From: Azadirachta indica
Taxonomy: Eukaryota; Streptophyta; Magnoliopsida; Sapindales; Meliaceae
Direction: 5' to 3'
Length of the DNA: 64,000 bases
Assembly: GCA_022749755.1 (NCBI GenBank)
Contig: CM040446.1
Span: 13,540,367-13,604,366 of the forward strand
Below the pieces are notes generated by a model. It made no database searches. It was not told the DNA's origin and worked only from the letters and a program-made list of their open reading frames with translations. How positions within the stretch are numbered: the stretch's first letter is position 1; each line of letters starts with the position of its first letter. Positions 47,312 through 58,148 of this stretch are shown here, in pieces. Position numbers and translations under genes: made by a program.

Positions 47312-48623
47312 CAGTTAGTAATACATACTCACTCGTAAGATACCGTGTGGAGGGTTGTCGGTTTCTGGTAGATCTTCTGAGTGGAACATCTAGTGAAGCC
47401 TTTGAAGTAGATGACTGATCCTGAACATCATCGTCAACCCCAACCTGTGTATGAGTGTCAATATCACCTGTACCATACTGGTCATCCAAGACTTCATCTG
47501 TAGGCTGTGCTGAAATATGTGTAGGAAGAACTGGATCAAAGTCTATCAACACATCACTATACTGAGACATTGCTTCTTTTGACTTCTCAATATCCTGTAT
47601 AGTTTGGTCTTTCATAAATACAGCATCCCGACTTCTTACAAGTTTCTTTTGCACTAGATTATAAAACCTGTAGCTAAACTCATCTTGACCATAGCCGAGA
47701 AATACACACTGTCTTGTCTTAACATCAAGTTTAGACCTCTCATTTTTGGGAATATGCACAAATGTTTTACATCCAAAGACACGCAAATAATCATAATCGA
47801 CATTCTTTCCTGACCAAGCTTTATCTGGAACATCAAAGTCTAAAGGAACACACGGTGTAAGATTCAATACATGTACAACTGTATTCAAAGCCTCCCCCAA
47901 AAAAGATACTGGCAATTGTGCTTGTGAAAGCAAACATCTCACTCTTTCAACTAGTGTTCTATTCATCCTCTCAGCTAGCCCATTTAACTGAGGAGTCTTC
48001 GGAGGTGTCTTTTGATGACGAATTCCTAACTGTCTGCAATACTCATCAAATGGTTTAGAATACTCACTCCCATTATCAGTTCTGATGCACTTCAACTTCT
48101 TCCCAGTCTATCTCTCAACTGAGGCCTGAAACTGTTTGAACACATCTAGTACTTGATCCTTTGTCTTCAATGTATAAACCCACAGCTTCCTTGAGTGATC
48201 ATCTATAAAAGTCACAAAATAAAGAGCACCACTAAGTGTTTTTGTTTTCATAGGGCCACAAACATCAGAGTGTACTAGTTCAAGTATACTTGATTTTCTT
48301 GAAGGTAGAGATGTCTTAAAGGTAATCCTAGTTTGCTTCCCTGCCAAGCAATGAACACATTTCTTCAAAGATTCATTTTTCAACCAAGAAAGCATATTCT
48401 TCTTGGCTAAAACATTCAAACCCTTCTCACTCATGTGACCAAGTTTTCTATGCCATAACTCAATTGTATCTTCATTTTTCACCGTATTGATGCTACTGTC
48501 TGCAATCTTTGCTTGCATAAAGTACAATGAAGAACATTTCTTTCCTCGAGCCACAACCAGAGAACTTTTACTAAAACTTCCATTTACCACCACTAAAGTT
48601 GCTGGAGAAACCCTCATCATCAA
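47271..48623 (-). pseudogene. Copia 2 integrase
   Basis: The zinc-binding part (LWHRKLGHMSEKGL, CVHCLAGKQ), core with HSDVCGP and RTDNGSEYSK, and the third catalytic residue kept in GLAERMNRTL. One TAG at about 48107-48105 splits the frame. The C-terminal part is acidic and variable as usual, ending in the RRSTRNRQPS region. Confidence 0.9.
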
Positions 48624-49722
48624 GTTTACCTGTAGAAATCAAGTTCAAACGAATATCAGGAATATGCTTGACATTTTTCAGAAGTAACACCGTGCTATTA
48701 TTGGTCTCCAAGCACACATCTCTCATGCTTATGACTTTAGTTAAGCCATTATTTCCCATCTTAACATCTACAAAATCACCGGATGTATAAGATGTAAAAA
48801 ATTCCCTTCGCGATGTAGCATGAATGGAGGCACCATTATCAATTACCCAGCTGGTCTCATGGCACACAAGGTTGACATCATCATCATACATACTAAGAAA
48901 GTCATCTGTAATAGTAGCAACTTTGTCATCATCACTGCTGTCATCATTTTTCTTTTCCTTTCCTTTATCCTTCTTGTTGTCTCGCTTGAGCTGTCGACAA
49001 TATTTCTTCATATGCCCCTTCAAACCACAATGATAGCATTCAATATTGGCAAACTTATTGGTCTTGCTTTTACTTTTATCTCTGTTCTTCGGACCTCTAC
49101 TCTTACTCCTCCCCCTCTTTTCTGTGACTAAGATATCTGACTGTGAAGAACCCTATGACTTTCTTCTATCCTCTTCATTCAGACCACTATTCTTAGCCAA
49201 TTTCATGATGATAATACCATCAGGAGTTGAGTTAGATAATGACATTCTAAATGTCTCCCATGAGTCCGGTAATGTGCCTAAAAGCCATAACCCTTGTACT
49301 TCATCTTCAAATTTGATGTTCATTCCAGCCAACTGATTAATGATTTCCTGAAATACATTCAAGTGATCTGTCATGAGTTTTCCATCCCGATATTTCAAGT
49401 TCATCATCTGCTTTATCAAAAATAGTTTGTTGTTCCCGGTTTTTCTGGCATACAACTCTTCAAGCTTATTCCACAAATAACTTGCATCTGTCTCTCCACT
49501 GATGTGATTTAAAACATTGTCATCTACCCATTGACTGATATACCCACACACTTGACGATAAAGCAACTTCCATTGTACATCTGTTTTATTATCGGGTTTC
49601 TGTTTCTCAAACACGGGTAAATAATAATTTTTCACATATAAAAGATCTTCCATCTTTCCCTTCCATAAATGATAATTTGCACCATTCAAATTAACCATTC
49701 TATTTGTATTAGCTTCCATCAT
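48571..49722 (-). pseudogene. Copia 2 gag and protease
   Basis: Gag starts [20 protein letters not shown] at 49722. A TAG near 49152 interrupts it before the nucleocapsid. The zinc knuckle CYHCGLKGHMKKYC is intact. The protease motif is VIDNGASIHATS, with Asn in place of the usual Ser after the catalytic Asp. A frame change at about 48600 separates it from integrase. Confidence 0.88.
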
Positions 49723-49754
49723 TCAACACAAGGCAGAAAACAAATATAACCAAA

Positions 49755-49766
49755 GCTCTGATACCA
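49755..49766 (-). promoter_or_regulatory. Primer-binding site of copia element 2
   Basis: On the minus strand TGGTATCAGAGC, the standard copia PBS complementary to initiator tRNA-Met, lies three bases inside the 5' LTR. Confidence 0.92.
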
Positions 49767-49769
49767 CTT

Positions 49770-50066
49770 TGTTGGGATAAACTAATATAAACCAATTTGC
49801 GGAAGCACAATAATTACCTTATCTCCTCTTGTGTGAACCTAATAGGAAACAAACAAATAAAGTAATAATCTTTGGCACAAAATCAATTCTTGGACAGCAA
49901 CCACATCATCAACAAAACAATCATAACACAATTAATTTTAACATGGAAAACCTCCCCAATGTAAGGAGTAAAAACTATGGGACCGTAGTCCACCCAAAAA
50001 ACTCCATTATAATCAAATAATGGGAATACACAATTTCTCTCTAATTAAAATTAGAGGTACACATCA
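49770..50066 (-). repeat. 5' LTR of copia element 2, lacking its U3 part
   Basis: 297 bp. On the minus strand it starts TGATGTGTACCTCT and ends ATCCCAACA. Matches 44922-45219 with about two dozen substitutions counted by eye, mostly transitions. The first ~526 bp present in the 3' LTR are missing, yet the outer edge is directly followed by the CAGTG target duplication. Confidence 0.85.
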
Positions 50067-51040
50067 CAGTGCATGTTCTACCACAGCAGGTATGTTAGGC
50101 AGAGAAATTGTGCTGTGCCCGAAATGGTAAGGCATTCCATGCCCGACTTTATCCATCCATTTTCTGTATTCGGCAACCCATGTCTCCGAGGACTTTAAAT
50201 CACGGTGTAATTCCTTTGTGGGAACCCTTTCTTTCATTAAAACCTCAATTTGGGAAAAGAGGAATCACATGTCTTGCTCAAAAACCTTGCTTGCATTCTG
50301 ATGAAAGTACCATTTGGGGAACAACTTAGCCAAAGGATATCTTTTAGTTCCTCCGAACCTTACAATAAGCATGGATTTTCCTTGTCCGGTTGGCCTACAG
50401 AGGAATACGCCAGAGAAGTAGTGTTTTTCACCAGTCCTATTGTCAATAAATTCTCTGTTGTTGTGAAGAACACACGGGGCTTCAAAGGGTAAAAAGTTTG
50501 GTGGTGAGCCATCTTTTTCCTTACCCCACCGGCCTACAAATCCTCGATCTGTACTTTCAGTCACCTTATAACGAAGGGGTTGGGCATCTTCTCTTTTAGC
50601 AGTCCAGTCTGTCGTATCTTTGAGATTGGGTATGTGGCGGATCCATGAGGTTCTCAAGGAGAATGGAGTAATCATATGGGAGTTCATGGATCGTGGAAGT
50701 ATCTTGAAATCCTGATCTGGCAAAGTACTCAAACCATGGTGTCTTTTGTGACATCCACACCCATACGACTCCTTGCGATTCCTTCACCTCATACGTTCTA
50801 ACACAAGCTGAGCGAGGAATTTTAGCTTCGGCTGGAAGCTGAGGGGAAGAAATTCATCCATGCTGTAATTCAGCAAAATGGAGGTTTGAGTATAATTCTT
50901 AAGACAGAAACTAGGAAGAAGGTAAACAAAGACGAACCTGAGATATCCGAACACATTTGCCCTCGCCTTCAACTTGCCAGCCATGGTACAAACATTCATG
51001 TCTTCCGTCAGTCAGTTGGCCTTCAGAAAGTTTTGCTAAC

Positions 51041-51914
51041 CTGTATCAAGTGGGGCTAACGTCAAATTTAGCTATCAAAGACTTATAATTCCAAGGCTCT
51101 GGAGTTAAAAGGTACGTTATCAACATTTTAGGCATGTATACCAAGCGAACACACCACATAATACACCACAACGTATTCCAGCATGCACGTGCAAGTTTGT
51201 CCAAACATTTTTTTTGTTTACGCATGTTTTGTCTGAATCACCAAATCTTGTTTAATTTTTAATCTGTTATCAAGAAGTTGCATTCCTATGTGGATATATT
51301 CATTATAGCAGTCAGTCAGGCGTCACCTAGTAAAAGACTTACGAACTTTCAGCCCTGCAGTTTTAGCATGTGAGATGATTCTTTTGCTACTAGAACAGTT
51401 TATTTGTATATGGAATCGATAATAACGGCGAGCTAATATAGTTGTATAGCCGTTTCTGTTTCCTCGCTTGTTGGTGGTTGTGCAGGGATGAAAGTGAAGG
51501 GTGGATTTTTCCTGCAGCACTGGTTTTATTTGTGTCAGTTATTACTTTTTTTTTTTTTATCTTTTATTATCTATTCATCAGAAAGGATACTTTCATTGCT
51601 TTTGATTAAAGGATACTTTCATCTAGATAACATTTTTTTTTTTAAAAAAAAATTATTATACTTGTTTCAATCTGGTTTCCTGAATGCTTTTGATTATCCA
51701 TTCATCAGAAAGAATAACTTAACTTTCATCTCGAAGGTAAGAGATGTACTTTGAAAAGGATTCGGTTAAATCTTGAACTTGTGCCAGTTATGATAATTTT
51801 TTCTCGCAACTCAAGCACAAAAAATGAATAAATTAAACATATACAAGTAAAAATGATCTCTCAGCTCAAGCACAAAAAATGAATAAATTAAACGTATACA
51901 ACTCAAGCCCTTGC
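51041..51914. other. Spacer upstream of the PTC52-like relic
   Basis: Should contain the missing first exon of the PTC52-like gene, but I find no CPHR-type Rieske half on the minus strand. Contains T-rich tracts near 51544 and 51628 and short duplicated phrases (CATTCATCAGAAAG at about 51573 and 51701; AGCACAAAAAATGAATAAAT at about 51815 and 51869). Confidence 0.35.
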
Positions 51915-52928
51915 TCTATGCTGTTTCTTCTTTGTTATTTCGTTCCAACAAATAATTAGCGGCCTCCTCATCAGCTGCTGCCTGATTCTTTCTCAGCGCC
52001 TCCATCTCTTTAAGAAGTCGCGCAATTTGCAGTGGTTATAATACGCAACACCCAAAAATGAAATTCCATAGCCGAACAAATTAATACGCGTTAACATTCA
52101 TTGTCAACGCCGAAGTCTTACCCACCAATAAAAATGCAGCCAGATTCAATGGAAATGTACATAAACAATTCGACCCAAGCATGAAATAATCAAAATGAAA
52201 GTTAGAATTCTGTCTGAATAGCGGCAACTCCATGAATCTTCATGGTATCAGTAAGAACACGAGGCAACAAGGCGCAACGTAATGAAGGGAAGTGGTGGGA
52301 TTTAATTTAACACCCTTTGAAGTAAGCAAAATCTGAATCAAAACCAATCTTGTAGCTTCAAAAGCCACTGCTGCTAACTGTAGAAGTACGGCCCAAGTTT
52401 CGAACCTAGCCTTACCGTAAGCAGCAATGGCGACACCGAGGGATATTGAGAGCATGTTAGCCATAGTATTGGTTTTAAAGTTTTCCTTTCTGAAGAAGAC
52501 GCCACGGCGACTGGCATTAGAGCTTTGAGCATTTGTATAAATGAAACCGATAAAAATATGTATGCAGAGTTGGAGAACCAGAGAGAAAGAGAATAGAGAG
52601 CTCCAATCGGGACAACGCAGTTGAAGTAGAGCTGGCGAGTCATGGAAACAGAGTCGACGTCGACGAGTTTTTGAAGGCGAACTATAATGAAATCGAGAGT
52701 TGAACAGAAAGCCATGTTGATGATGGTCGAAGACATGGAGTAAGGCCAGTTATACATCTTGTCGTCGAGAATGTATTTGTTGTAAACGATAACAGTGAAA
52801 GAGAGGAAGATCCAGATGGCCACGTAAGTGTAAGAGAGGAGGATGTCTTTGAGTACGCCATGGGAGGTTGCAGTTGTTGTGGCTCTGGCTGAGGTTGTGA
52901 TCATGGAGGATTTGGTGTCTTTGCCCAT
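51915..52928 (-). pseudogene. Sugar-phosphate/phosphate translocator pseudogene (TPT/NST family)
   Basis: Relative of the plant putative phosphate translocators (KT/KV-KR group), multi-pass Golgi or plastid-type membrane transporters. The frame opens [20 protein letters not shown], then [41 protein letters not shown] deletion of about 10 bases near 52490 (around [11 protein letters not shown]) shifts the frame into [20 protein letters not shown] and [20 protein letters not shown]. The conserved Trp codon after LLIP is TGA (about 52240). After SALTMNV, about 35 codons including KDWLLIA are missing; relics [17 protein letters not shown] and an acidic tail follow to a TAG at 51915. Intronless, as are some relatives, so it is a decayed gene copy. 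Confidence 0.85.
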
Positions 52929-54587
52929 TGAGCTCTGATCACCACCTTGAGAATCAAGATTGCTTTAATGAGGGAAAGAATTAGATAGATATTTCACGCA
53001 ATTGTAGTTGTATTTGGGTGAGATGTGGAGTCTGGGGGAGGGGGGCGCAAGTAGTTTGTATAGAAAACAAAAACGTGCATAAGAATGAATGAATAAATAA
53101 TTTGACCAATGGAAATGAAATGAGTTAGATGTAGATTGTCGATAGGACATTATCCTGAGACAAGAAAATGAAATGCGAAAAACATGGCGCATAAAATAAA
53201 ATCTAAACAATTTTGAAGTACTGCGAGTAGTCCAGTGCTGCTAACTAATGTTGTCAGTCCAAAGGACAAGATTTTAGGGGCTGCTCTACCCTCAGTCACT
53301 TCGGCCCACGTCAACAATGCAATATGCATAATATCATCGATCTTTATTTGATGGGCCAGGCCTAGTTTTCCATTTATTAAATTTGAATTTCTCATGATAA
53401 TGATTGAAATTTGAATCACCACCCTTGACCAATGAAATGAGATGAAAGCCTCTCCACTCCACACGAAGAAAGTGAGCATCACCTAACCAGCCATACATAC
53501 TCTCTCACCCACAAATTGTGGCGTCCCTCTCCTTCCCATGGCCCACCCTCCGCGGTTGGCACTTATTCTCTTATTATTATTAATCCCGTGAATTTTGTAT
53601 TGTGCAGTTTCAATTGCAATTCACACAAATCTCGACTAAATGAAATTTTAGTCCTTAAAATTTGGCTAACTAATTTTATAAGCTCATTAATTATAGAAAT
53701 ATCTAAAAAAAAATCTTTGTTTAGTCTAGTTAAAAAAAAAAAGTTGACAATAATAAATTTACATCATTTATCAACAAAGAATGATTTATTATAAAGTAAC
53801 ATACTGTTGATACATGTCAATAAGTATATTAGAAATATCTAAATATTATAAAAGAATAATGTGAAAAAATAATTTTTTTAAATTTAAGTGTATAATTTTA
53901 GATTTGTATTTATTGATGTGGACAATATTTCAATACAAATTAACGAATTAAATTTTTTTTTAAGTATTTATATAATTAGTAAGACTGATTAAGTTAATTG
54001 GCCAAATCTTAGGGAATAAAATGTCGTTTACCCTAATTTTAATCAAATATAAATTAATTTGTTTATTTATTTAATTTTATTGTATTCTTATCTAGTATCA
54101 ACAGCTAAACAAGGAAGTTGAAAAGAATTCTGGTAGAATGATATGACCCAGTAGTGAGTAGTTCCCAGCTGCGACCAATGACATCCAGGCAGCTCCTGCA
54201 TTTAATTTTAAAAAACATGAATATCTTTATGCTTTCATTAATAAACTCCTTCATCTTTATCAAGTCAGTTAAAAAGAAAAAGAAAAAAATAACTTTTAAT
54301 CTTTATCCATCATAAAAATAAATAGAAATAGAAATAGAAATAGAAATATAACGATAGAATCTTAGATTGTTCCTCCAATTGAGCACAGTCTCACCCACCA
54401 ACAACTACAGTGAAACCACATTATCACCGCACCTGCATTCCACTTTCCTTCCGGTTAAATAGCTTTTCCGCGTTATCACTGCACTTTCATTCCATTTTCC
54501 TTCCAATTAAATACTTTTTCCGCCTTAGCCTCCGTCGTCGTCGTCGTCGTCAGTCCTCACTTCACTGATCAACCGATACACTCAAAC
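52929..54587. other. Intergenic spacer with GT14 promoter
   Basis: AT-rich in the middle (53640-54080). A GAAATA repeat of four units at about 54322-54347 and a CGT triplet run (about 54534-54552) lie before the GT14 gene, the latter probably in its 5' leader. A 110-codon minus frame at 53150-53482 shows no recognisable domain. Confidence 0.35.
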
Positions 54588-56960
54588 ATGGAGAATAGTA
54601 ATAACAGCAACAACAGTAACAACAATAACAAACAGCAGCCACAGAAGAAGAAAAAATGGTTCTTTTCATTGGTTTTCTCTCTTTTACTCTCGACTCTGCT
54701 CATAATCATCAGTATTTCGATCTCTTCTACCCCAACAAGATTCTACAACCGCCCTTACATTCACAATCCACGTCCTAAATTTGTCGAGCAAGAGCTGCAC
54801 GTGTTATCTACGTCGTCTGAGAAGATTCCAAGACTGGCGTATTTGATTTCTGGTTCAAAAGGAGATGGGGACAGCTTGAAGAGGACGTTGAAGGCATTGT
54901 ACCATCCCAGGAATCAGTACGCGGTTCATTTGGATTTAGAGGCGTCTGCTGACGAGAGAATGGAGCTGGCGAAGTTTGTGGAAAGTGAGCCGCTTTTTGA
55001 GCAGGTGGGTAATGTGAGGATGATTTCGAAGGCTAATTTGGTCACTTACAGAGGGCCAACTATGGTTACTAACACGCTTCATGCTGCCGCGATCTTGTTC
55101 AAGGAAGGTGGGGATTGGGATTGGTTTATTAACTTGAGTGCTTCTGATTATCCCCTGGTCACACAAGATGGTAAGTTAAGGATTAAGAATTTAATTGTCT
55201 TTGCATTGATGTGCTTGATTTGATTCTTTGTGGGGATCCTATTTTGGCTAGGGATCATGGCTATTTTTGTGGTCTCAGTAAGTATCTTACTAAACTATTA
55301 TTGCTACTGATATAGCTCATATCACAACTGTATTGTTACTAATTATGGCCAATTTCAGAATTAGTACCAATTTTACTTTTTCTTTTATTTCATGCTTAGT
55401 GTGCATTCATTGACGCGCATCAAAATTTAAGCGGAATTATAGATCTCATAAACCATTGCTTATAATTTCATTGTTGCTATTTTTGCTAATCACAAATTTC
55501 ATGTCCCGTATGTTACTAAATAATTACAATTAATGGCTTTGATTTGATGGCGTCTTTCAAGTTATAAGTATGAAACAAGAGCAAGTATATTATGTTACTG
55601 GCTGTTTGTACAATAAGTTAGGCCAATTTATTTGACAAAAGAAGGATTTATTGACTGTTTATGGTCTGGGTCAATTTAGATGCCTCTAACAGTCCTCTTT
55701 TTTTCGTGCAACAGATTTGCTCCATATATTGTCAACTATTCCGAGGGACCTTAATTTTATTGAGCATACCAGTGACATTGGTTGGAAAGAGTATGTGCTT
55801 AGTCCTCTTTTTTCTTTTTTTTTTTTTTCTTCTTTTCATTTTCTAATGTGATCTCAAAGTATAAGACATCTGAAGTGTTATGAATTGGCCACTTAGAAAT
55901 GTTTTTCTCCGAAAATTCCATAGGCATCAGAGAGCCAAGCCTGTTATAATTGATCCAGGTCTTTATACTGTGCAAAAATCTGATGTCTTTTGGGTTCCAG
56001 AGAAAAGGAATGTGCCAACTGCATATAAGCTATTTACAGGTGAGAACTTTTTGTTTCTTGTGCTTCACATTTTATCTGATTGACGTATATATGTTTTGGT
56101 CGATTTCCTTGAGATGCTGTGAGCCATATGTGCAAAGAACACATATTCTGCTTTCATTTTTCTGCAACGCTGAGGCATGAAAACGGAGGAACTTTTTATT
56201 GATCTTATTGTGAATCTGAAGAAATCTTAATTCACAGTTGGAAGTTTCGATTGACATGGCTAATGATTAGATCTATTGCAATATTTAAGATCACCTATCT
56301 AGTGAAATATAGTCATATTGTTGTCTTTTCTATTGTCATTTTGCTGGAAGGACTTAGATTCTGGTTTTTTGAAGCATAATCGTATGAAACTTTTATTTTT
56401 TCCCAAGTCTTAACCATGGATTTTCTTGATTATTTTCTTCAGGCTCTGCTTGGATGATGCTTTCTCGCCCCTTCATAGAATTTTGTTTGTGGGGATGGGA
56501 CAATCTCCCAAGGATAGTTCTTATGTATTATGCCAACTTTCTGTCTTCACCCGAAGGATATTTTCATACAGTTATCTGCAATGCTCCGGAGTTCCGCAAC
56601 ACTACTGTAAATCATGACCTCCATTTCATATCGTGGGACAACCCTCCAAAACAACATCCACATTTCCTCACTGTTGACGATTACCAGAGGATGGTTGAGA
56701 GCAATGCCCCTTTTGCTAGGAAGTTTGGCAGGAATGAGCCAGTTCTTGACAAGATTGACTCTGAGCTGCTGGGGCGCAATGCTGATGGATTCGTACCTGG
56801 TGGCTGGTTCAACAACAAGAGCAAGTCTATCTTTACTGTCCCACATCATGCAGTGGCAAACACCAGCGATCTAAGGCCTGGCCCTGGTGCTGAAAGGGTT
56901 AAACGCCTTATTTCTGGTTTAATATCAGCCGAGGATTTTCATGCAAAGCATTGCATTTGA
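54588..56960 (+). CDS. GT14 family glycosyltransferase (beta-glucuronosyltransferase GlcAT14-like)
   Basis: Golgi type II membrane enzyme of CAZy family GT14; Arabidopsis GlcAT14 members add glucuronic acid to arabinogalactan-protein glycans. Four exons (plus): 54588-55170, 55715-55790, 55924-56039, 56443-56960; 1293 nt, 430 residues, GT-AG ends, in frame. The Asn-rich and Lys-rich cytosolic tail (MENSNNSNNSN, KKKKW) is followed by one membrane anchor at about residues 24-46. The catalytic domain has RLAYLISGSKGDGDSLKRTL, NQYAVHLDLEAS, NLVTYRGPTMV, WDWFINLSASDYPLVTQDDL, FIEHTSDIGWKEHQRAKPVI, YTVQKSDVFW and SAWMMLSRPF. The C-terminal part contains PEGYFHTVICNAPEFRNTTV and HAVANTSDLRPGPGAERV. 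Length normal. Intact. Confidence 0.95.
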
Positions 56961-58148
56961 CTTTGGAAGTCCAGCGACAAACAAACGTCTTTCATCTGGT
57001 ACTTGATGAGCAAATTAATGCTGCTCTTATAGTCTAGAAAGGGACAAGTAACAACGTTATAGGAACCAGAGGGGAAGATAAAATCACTTCCCATTATAAG
57101 AGTATATGCTATACTTTTTTACCATAATTTTTGCAGATGAAACGCTGTGGTCCATTAAATGTATTGTTGGTTCACGTGATTATGAAATTTCATGCAATCA
57201 AGCTTTATTAGTGCCTTAGATGCATTGAGCCTCAACTTTCTTGTCTAAGGTGATTTGTTTGATTCCCCATCAACCCACGCAAGCCACAGGATTGGGTTGC
57301 CCGTCGACTTAAACTTATGTGTTGCATATTTTATCACGGTAAGATGCTATATATTTCATCCATTTAGATTCATATTTTAGTCAAAAATGAAGCGCTGAGT
57401 GACCTTTGTGATTATTCCCATCAGACCAATGTTCCATTTTTCAGTTTCACTTTTCAGATGATCAAACAGCACCAGTAAAAAATTCCATTTTGAAATCATT
57501 GGACGGCTCAACTTATGTTTTAAATTTGTTGAGAAGCAACTCGAAGGTAGAAGAGGGGGAGAGCAGTTTCATAGAGTCAATCATACTTCACCTCAGTTTT
57601 CTTTCTAGATTAGATACCAACGCAACTTGCTATTCCATCATGGACAAATGTATCCAAATAAAAGATGAATGCTATCCAGAACGAGAATTTAATTCATGTC
57701 ATATTTCTGCAAGAAGAAAAATAAAATCCATATATCATATTTCTCTTTTGCATGGAAGCAGAAGTTGTAGTTTACATCACACTATCTTGTTCGAAGAAGT
57801 AATACTGTAATTTAAAAGAACGAAAAAATGCATTATAAATTATGGGTAGCTTACTGCATTATTACTCGTGATATGGAAAACCTCAATTAGTTTTCTTTCT
57901 ACATTAAATACCAATGCAACTAATTTCATTATCATATTTTCTCTTTTGCATAGAAACAGAAATTGTAGTTTACGTGCACGCTATTTCCATCTCAAAGAAG
58001 TAATACTATAACTATAAAAGAACGAAAAATACATTATAATAATGGGTAGCTTACTGCAATTAAAATTTCTTATAATTTAATTCCACCAAGAAAGGAAAGC
58101 GAAGAAACATAGTCCGCATCAAAACTCCTTAAGAAAGAGAGACATATT
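56961..58148. other. Spacer after GT14 with a diverged tandem duplication
   Basis: Contains the GT14 3' UTR and a tandem duplication (separate entry). An open frame at 57490-57810 lies in the first copy and has no recognisable domain. Confidence 0.35.
57588..58058. repeat. Two diverged tandem copies (~280 and ~180 bp)
   Basis: Copy 1 (about 57588-57866) and copy 2 (about 57882-58058) share CCTCARTTWGTTTTCTTTCTA-like starts, GATACCAA/AATACCAA with GCAACT, TTTCTCTTTTGCAT, AGTTGTAGTTTAC or AATTGTAGTTTAC, AAGAAGTAATACT, AAAAGAACGAAAAA and TGGGTAGCTTACTGCA. Copy 2 is shorter by internal deletion. Confidence 0.7.

Larger units (their letters stand above)
44922..50066 (-). mobile_element. Ty1/copia retrotransposon 2, inserted in the PTC52-like gene
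   Basis: Minus-oriented element flanked by a perfect CAGTG duplication (44917-44921 and 50067-50071). On the minus strand the order is short 5' LTR (50066-49770), perfect PBS, gag, protease, integrase, RT, RNase H, a polypurine tract at about 45757-45746 (AGAGGGAGATT), then the 3' LTR (45745-44922). Only a handful of stops and frameshifts interrupt the coding part, so it is younger than copia 1. The two LTRs are very unequal in length (297 against 824). Confidence 0.93.
44609..51040 (-). pseudogene. PTC52: PTC52/ACD1-like Rieske oxygenase pseudogene split by copia 2
   Basis: Relative of pheophorbide a oxygenase and TIC55; the group consists of chloroplast-envelope Rieske non-heme iron monooxygenases. 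Exon A (51040-50938) reads LAKLSEGQLTDGRHECLYHG, giving the second half of the Rieske site; the preceding exon with CPHR was not found. Exon B (50838 down) has LPAEAKIPRSACVRTYEVKE, VVWVWMSQK, ILLENLMDPPH, then a frameshift near 50640, REDAQPLRYKV and FLCRPTGQGKSMLIVRFGG. A TGA after FEQDM replaces the usual Gly. HGMPYHFGHSTISLPN and VVEHAL follow; there copia 2 (44922-50066) is inserted. Beyond it the frame resumes with AGLVAGISASSPAKGGIGTM and the C-terminal HCKGC motif, then another frameshift before the tail INTTNFIRSHRRL and stop at 44609. Dead by several independent lesions. Confidence 0.9.

Noticed and set aside
53150..53482. 110-codon minus frame MMLTFFVWSGEAF
   Set aside because: No domain, no leader signals; overlaps spacer upstream of a pseudogene.
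57490..57810. 106-codon plus frame after GT14
   Set aside because: Falls within a tandem-duplicated noncoding segment; the frame is not conserved in the second copy.
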